Part shown: piece by piece, positions 8,817 to 11,250 of the stretch
Numbering within the stretch: the stretch's first letter is position 1
Layout of the letters: every line of letters starts with the position of its first letter
Assembly (NCBI GenBank): GCA_018969885.1
Contig: JAGWXN010000086.1
Location: 1 to 11,250, forward strand
Length of the DNA: 11,250 nucleotides
Reading direction: 5' to 3'
DNA from: Betaproteobacteria bacterium
Lineage (GTDB): Bacteria; Pseudomonadota; Gammaproteobacteria; Burkholderiales; Burkholderiaceae
Notes under the pieces: model-generated
What the model was told of the DNA's origin: nothing
The model's database searches: none
Seen by the model: the letters and a program-made list of their open reading frames with translations, nothing else
Made by a program: the position numbers and the translations under genes

Positions 8817-9694
8817 GTTTTCGACCCGACCCCTGGCGCTGCAACGCCGACCTTCACTGCCACTCCAACATGTCCGACGGCGTACTCGAGCCGGCGGCAC
8901 TGGCCGAGCGCGCGGCGGACAACGGGGTGGAACTGTTTTCGCTCACCGACCACGACGAAGTGTGTGGCCAGCAGGCGGCGGCTGATGCGGCGCGCGCGCG
9001 CGGCCTCGAGTATGTCGGGGGCGTGGAGGTCTCGGTGTCCTGGGGGGGCGAAACCGTGCATGTCGTGGGCCTGCGGATCGATTGGACCGATGCCGCGCTC
9101 TGTGAAGGGCTCGCCCGAACGCGGTCGGGGCGTGATTCGCGCGCGCGCGAGATCGCCCGCCAGCTTGAAATTGCGGGCGTACCTGACGCCTGGGAGGGCG
9201 CGCTTCGCCATGTGGGTAACCCTGCGCTCATCTCGCGCACGCATTTCGCGCGACATATCGTTGAGCGAGGCATCTGCGACGACGTGGGCGAGGTGTTCCG
9301 AAAGTATCTGGTCGAAGGCAAGCCCGGTTATGTCGAGCACCGTTGGGCGCGGTTGTCAGAGGCGGTGGAGTGGATTCGCGGGGCAGGTGGCGTGGCCGTT
9401 CTTGCGCACCCGGGTCGATACCGCTTCAACGACACAGCGCTGTGGGCGCTGGTATCCGAGTTCAAGGCCGCTGGTGGTGAAGCGATTGAGGTGGTGTGCG
9501 GCAGCCACACACGGGACCAGTACCGGCGCTTTGCCAGCGTGGCGCTGGAGGCGGGCCTCGCGGCCTCCCGCGGGGCTGACTTTCACTCGCCGGACGAACG
9601 CCACACCGAGTTGGGCCGTTTACCCCTGCTTCCGGATTCGGTGGTTCCGGTGTGGCGCGATTGGCCCGAGTTCCTGGGTCGGCAGGTCGCCTGA
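8813..9694 (+). CDS. rnm: PHP-domain exonuclease, RNase AM / YciV type
   Basis: This is a PHP-family metallo-phosphoesterase like E. coli YciV (Rnm, RNase AM), a 5'-3' exoribonuclease that trims the 5' ends of rRNAs; a Chromobacterium relative acts on 3',5'-nucleotide bisphosphates. The 293-residue protein has the PHP metal motifs DLHCHSNMSDG (H15, H17, D22), LTDHDEV (D46, H47), VGGVEVS (E72), VHVVGL (H83), VLAHPGRYR (H199) and GADFHSPDE (D256, H258). The inserted SRTHFARHIVERG segment (141-153) is characteristic of the YciV subgroup. Length is normal. The ATG overlaps the hydrolase stop as ATGA and has no ribosome-binding site (the bases before it read TCTCCTCAA), so its translation should depend on the hydrolase gene. 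A 10-bp stem-loop covers its stop codon. Whether it acts on RNA, on nucleotide bisphosphates, or both here is inference. Confidence 0.9.
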   Translation: MSFRPDPWRCNADLHCHSNMSDGVLEPAALAERAADNGVELFSLTDHDEVCGQQAAADAARARGLEYVGGVEVSVSWGGETVHVVGLRIDWTDAALCEGLARTRSGRDSRAREIARQLEIAGVPDAWEGALRHVGNPALISRTHFARHIVERGICDDVGEVFRKYLVEGKPGYVEHRWARLSEAVEWIRGAGGVAVLAHPGRYRFNDTALWALVSEFKAAGGEAIEVVCGSHTRDQYRRFASVALEAGLAASRGADFHSPDERHTELGRLPLLPDSVVPVWRDWPEFLGRQVA

Positions 9695-9700
9695 CCCAGG
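9673..9700 (+). repeat. Stem-loop over the stop codon of the PHP exonuclease gene
   Basis: CCTGGGTC (9673-9680) and GACCCAGG (9693-9700) are perfect inverted arms, and a G-U and a G-C pair extend the stem to 10 bp with an 8-base loop. The TGA stop (9692-9694) lies in the descending arm. No T-tract follows, so it is not a standard intrinsic terminator; it may protect the 3' end, mark Rho-dependent termination, or impede ribosomes near the stop. GGGTC at 9703-9707 could compete for the arm at 9693-9697. Confidence 0.45.
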
Positions 9701-9726
9701 TCGGGTCGCGGGCGGGCGCCTGCGGT

Positions 9727-9732
9727 TAGGAT
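9727..9732 (+). promoter_or_regulatory. Weak -10 candidate for yciO
   Basis: TAGGAT lies 29 bases before the yciO ATG in an otherwise very GC-rich 67-base gap. It keeps the TA...T pattern of a -10 box but has no -35 partner or TG extension. Confidence 0.3.
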
Positions 9733-9761
9733 CACGGGGTTGCGCGCGCGCTCGGTAACCC

Positions 9762-10394
9762 ATGACCCGAATCCTTTCGATTCACCCCGATAATCCGCAA
9801 CCGCGGCTCCTGCGGCAGGCGGCAGACTGTCTGCGCGAGGGAGGGGTTGTCGCCACGCCCACCGATGCCTGCCATGCCCTGGTATGGCAGATCGGCGATC
9901 GCGAGGCGCTCGAGCGTGTGCGACGGATCCGCGCGCTCGATGCCCGCCACCTGATGACACTGCTCTGTCTCGATCTGGCCCAGCTGTCGGTCTATGCCGC
10001 GATTGATACGCCGCAGTTTCGCTTCCTGAAGGAGTGGACGCCGGGTCCCTACACCTTTGTGTTGCCAGCCACGCGGGAAGTGCCTAAGCGTTTGCTCCAC
10101 CCCGCTCGTCGAACCTTGGGCGTTCGGGTGCCGCAGGCGCCGCTCCTGAGGGCATTGCTCGAGACCGTGGGCGAGCCGCTTCTGGGCACGACGCTGCAAC
10201 TCCCGGGCGAGGACACGCCGCTATCGGAGACCGACGATATCGAGGCGCGTCTGTCCGGTCGGGTGGATCTGGTGCTGGATGGCGGTCGCTCGGGGCTCGA
10301 GCCAACCACGGTGATCGACCTGACCGGCGATCAGCCTCTGGTGGTGCGGATCGGCTGTGGGCCGGTGGACGCGATGCTCGGCAAGGGGCGATGA
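9762..10394 (+). CDS. yciO: YciO-type YrdC/Sua5-domain protein
   Basis: This is a YrdC-fold protein most like E. coli YciO, related to threonylcarbamoyl-AMP synthases of the t6A tRNA pathway. Length is 210 residues against 206 in E. coli. Features in order are the opening IHPDNPQPRLLRQA (7-20), GGVVATPTDACHAL (27-40), RVRRIRAL (52-59), TPGPYTFVLPATREVPKRLL (93-112), TLGVRVP (118-124), GTTLQLPGE (142-150) and PTTVIDL (181-187). It lacks the K-x-R motif of true TsaC/Sua5, so it is probably not the essential t6A enzyme, which should be elsewhere. In the usual YciO PTDSxYAL segment this protein has Ala for Ser and His for Tyr (residues 36 and 38). No ribosome-binding site is evident at the ATG. 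The role of YciO is poorly defined; some threonylcarbamoyl-AMP activity is possible. Confidence 0.88.
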   Translation: MTRILSIHPDNPQPRLLRQAADCLREGGVVATPTDACHALVWQIGDREALERVRRIRALDARHLMTLLCLDLAQLSVYAAIDTPQFRFLKEWTPGPYTFVLPATREVPKRLLHPARRTLGVRVPQAPLLRALLETVGEPLLGTTLQLPGEDTPLSETDDIEARLSGRVDLVLDGGRSGLEPTTVIDLTGDQPLVVRIGCGPVDAMLGKGR

Positions 10395-10413
10395 CGGTCC
10401 CGGCGCGCGCCAC

Positions 10414-10422
10414 TGATAAAAT
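10414..10422 (+). promoter_or_regulatory. Extended -10 promoter of the site-2 protease gene
   Basis: TGATAAAAT is a TGn extended -10 joined to TAAAAT, lying only 6 bases before the ATG at 10429. Transcription would begin at or within a base or two of the ATG, predicting a leaderless mRNA. An ATGACG element at 10391-10396 matches four of six -35 bases, but at 20 bp spacing. Confidence 0.5.
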
Positions 10423-10428
10423 CATCGG

Positions 10429-11091
10429 ATGAATCTCAGCCTGCCGCAACTTATTGCGGTGTACGCAATCCCGGTCATTCTCGCCATCACGCTGCACGAA
10501 GCCGCTCACGCCTGGCTCGCGGCGCGCCTGGGCGATCCCACTGCGCGTCTGCAGGGCAGGGTATCTGCCAATCCGCTCCGTCATGTTGACCCCATCGGCA
10601 CCCTGCTGGTGCCCGCCCTGATCCTGCTGGTGGGCAAGGCGCTGGGTGCAGGGGGGCTCCTGTTCGGCTGGGCCAAGCCGGTTCCGGTTGATGCGTCAGC
10701 ATTCCGTTCGCCCCGGCGCGATCTGGGCTTGGTCGCAGCGGCAGGGCCGGGTGCCAACCTGTTGATGGCGCTTGGCTGGGCGATCCTGCTCAAACTGCTG
10801 GTGCTGGGGTCGGTGCAGGTCGAGTTTCTGGTTCTCATGGCGCAGGCCGGCATTCTCTGCAATCTCGGGCTGGCGATACTCAATCTGCTGCCCGTGCCCC
10901 CGCTTGATGGCGGCCGCATCGTGGCCAGCCTTCTTCCGCTCCGCGCGGCCATCGTCTGGTATCGACTTGAGCGCTTTGGCCTTCTGATTGTGCTGGCGCT
11001 CCTTGCCACCGGCCTGCTCGGCGCGATCATCACGCCGGCCATCGGGCTGGGCGTCGACCTGATTTCCTGGTTATTCAACTTTTCGGACTGA
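10429..11091 (+). CDS. Site-2 protease-like M50 family membrane metalloprotease
   Basis: This is a compact intramembrane zinc metalloprotease of the M50/S2P family (YwhC/FtsH-like group without extra domains). The 220-residue protein is almost entirely membrane-embedded, with hydrophobic stretches at about 6-22, 56-80, 99-128, 132-156 and 184-212. The first zinc motif HEAAH (H23, E24, H27) lies at the end of the first helix, and the third ligand D160 is in NLLPVPPLDGGRI (152-164). The conserved GWAKPVPVD (80-88) and AAAGPGAN (103-110) are also present. There is no PDZ or CBS domain, unlike RseP or CBS-type S2P enzymes. No substrate is known for this small subgroup. It starts 34 bases after yciO with its own extended -10 box and no ribosome-binding site. 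Two bases separate its stop from trpS. Confidence 0.92.
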   Translation: MNLSLPQLIAVYAIPVILAITLHEAAHAWLAARLGDPTARLQGRVSANPLRHVDPIGTLLVPALILLVGKALGAGGLLFGWAKPVPVDASAFRSPRRDLGLVAAAGPGANLLMALGWAILLKLLVLGSVQVEFLVLMAQAGILCNLGLAILNLLPVPPLDGGRIVASLLPLRAAIVWYRLERFGLLIVLALLATGLLGAIITPAIGLGVDLISWLFNFSD

Positions 11092-11093
11092 TC

Positions 11094-11250
11094 ATGTTTC
11101 CAGAACGTGTCGTCTCCGGCATGCGCCCTACCGGGGCGTTGCATCTCGGGCACTACCACGGCGCGCTCAAGAACTGGGTGCGTCTGCAATCCGAGTATCC
11201 CTGCCTGTTTTTTGTGGCTGACTGGCACGCCCTCACCACGCACTACGACT
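11094..11250 (+). CDS. trpS: Tryptophanyl-tRNA synthetase, N-terminal part
   Basis: Only the first 52 codons are present; the gene runs off the right edge. The product would charge tRNA-Trp in the cytosol. The opening MFPERVVSGMRPTGALHLGH contains the class-I HIGH-type motif as HLGH (residues 17-20), preceded by the SGMRPTG ATP-binding segment and followed by YHGALKNW and the tryptophan-pocket region FFVADWHALTTHY. The ATG lies two bases after the site-2 protease stop with no clear ribosome-binding site, so it is probably cotranscribed and translationally coupled. Confidence 0.94.
   Translation, partial: MFPERVVSGMRPTGALHLGHYHGALKNWVRLQSEYPCLFFVADWHALTTHYD

Noticed and set aside
9042..9048. 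G7 run in the PHP exonuclease gene as a frameshift or phase-variable tract
   Set aside because: Too short and in frame; the protein is intact across it. A C7 run at 1441-1447 in the cation exporter is dismissed for the same reason.
9741..9751. Alternating CG run before yciO as a structural (Z-DNA) or regulatory element
   Set aside because: The run is only about ten bases and typical of the GC-rich background here.

Overview
The window reads as a GC-rich betaproteobacterial chromosome segment, probably Rhodocyclales, Burkholderiales or a relative. The evidence is gene order and protein sequence: pyrG-kdsA-(DUF1330)-eno-ftsB in one strand-coherent operon, a gamma carbonic anhydrase paired with hslO, and a PHP exonuclease, yciO and site-2-protease gene run leading into trpS. 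It is dense core-genome DNA. No tRNA, rRNA, insertion sequence, phage gene, CRISPR array or attachment site is visible, and the largest gap without a gene is about 110 bases.

Layout from left to right. A 3-oxoacid CoA-transferase alpha subunit gene (scoA) lies on the minus strand; a ribosome-binding site for the next gene, presumably scoB, sits at the window edge. A zinc-type cation diffusion facilitator is divergent from it. The plus-strand housekeeping cluster follows: CTP synthase (pyrG), KDO-8-phosphate synthase (kdsA, metal-dependent class by sequence), a small DUF1330 protein, enolase (eno) and the divisome protein FtsB. These genes are tightly packed, with ATGA overlaps or abutting stop and start codons. 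They join nucleotide supply, LPS core sugar synthesis, glycolysis and division.

Convergent to this is a minus-strand pair, a gamma-class carbonic anhydrase-like protein followed by the redox chaperone Hsp33 (hslO). A divergent intergenic region of about 110 bp, carrying a perfect 14-bp palindrome, separates it from a plus-strand pair: an alpha/beta hydrolase of unknown substrate, and a PHP-domain exonuclease of the RNase AM (Rnm/YciV) type overlapping it by ATGA. Then come a YciO-type YrdC-domain protein, an M50 site-2 protease-like membrane protein, and the first 52 codons of tryptophanyl-tRNA synthetase (trpS), cut by the right edge.

I do not see an obviously new system. The most useful second-look items are: a 17-codon mini-ORF joined by ATGA overlaps to both pyrG and kdsA; several near-consensus -10 boxes only 6-21 nt before start codons, predicting leaderless or very short-leader mRNAs; an intergenic palindrome; a strong stem-loop over the stop codon of the RNase AM-like gene; and a hydrolase of unknown function coupled to that nuclease.
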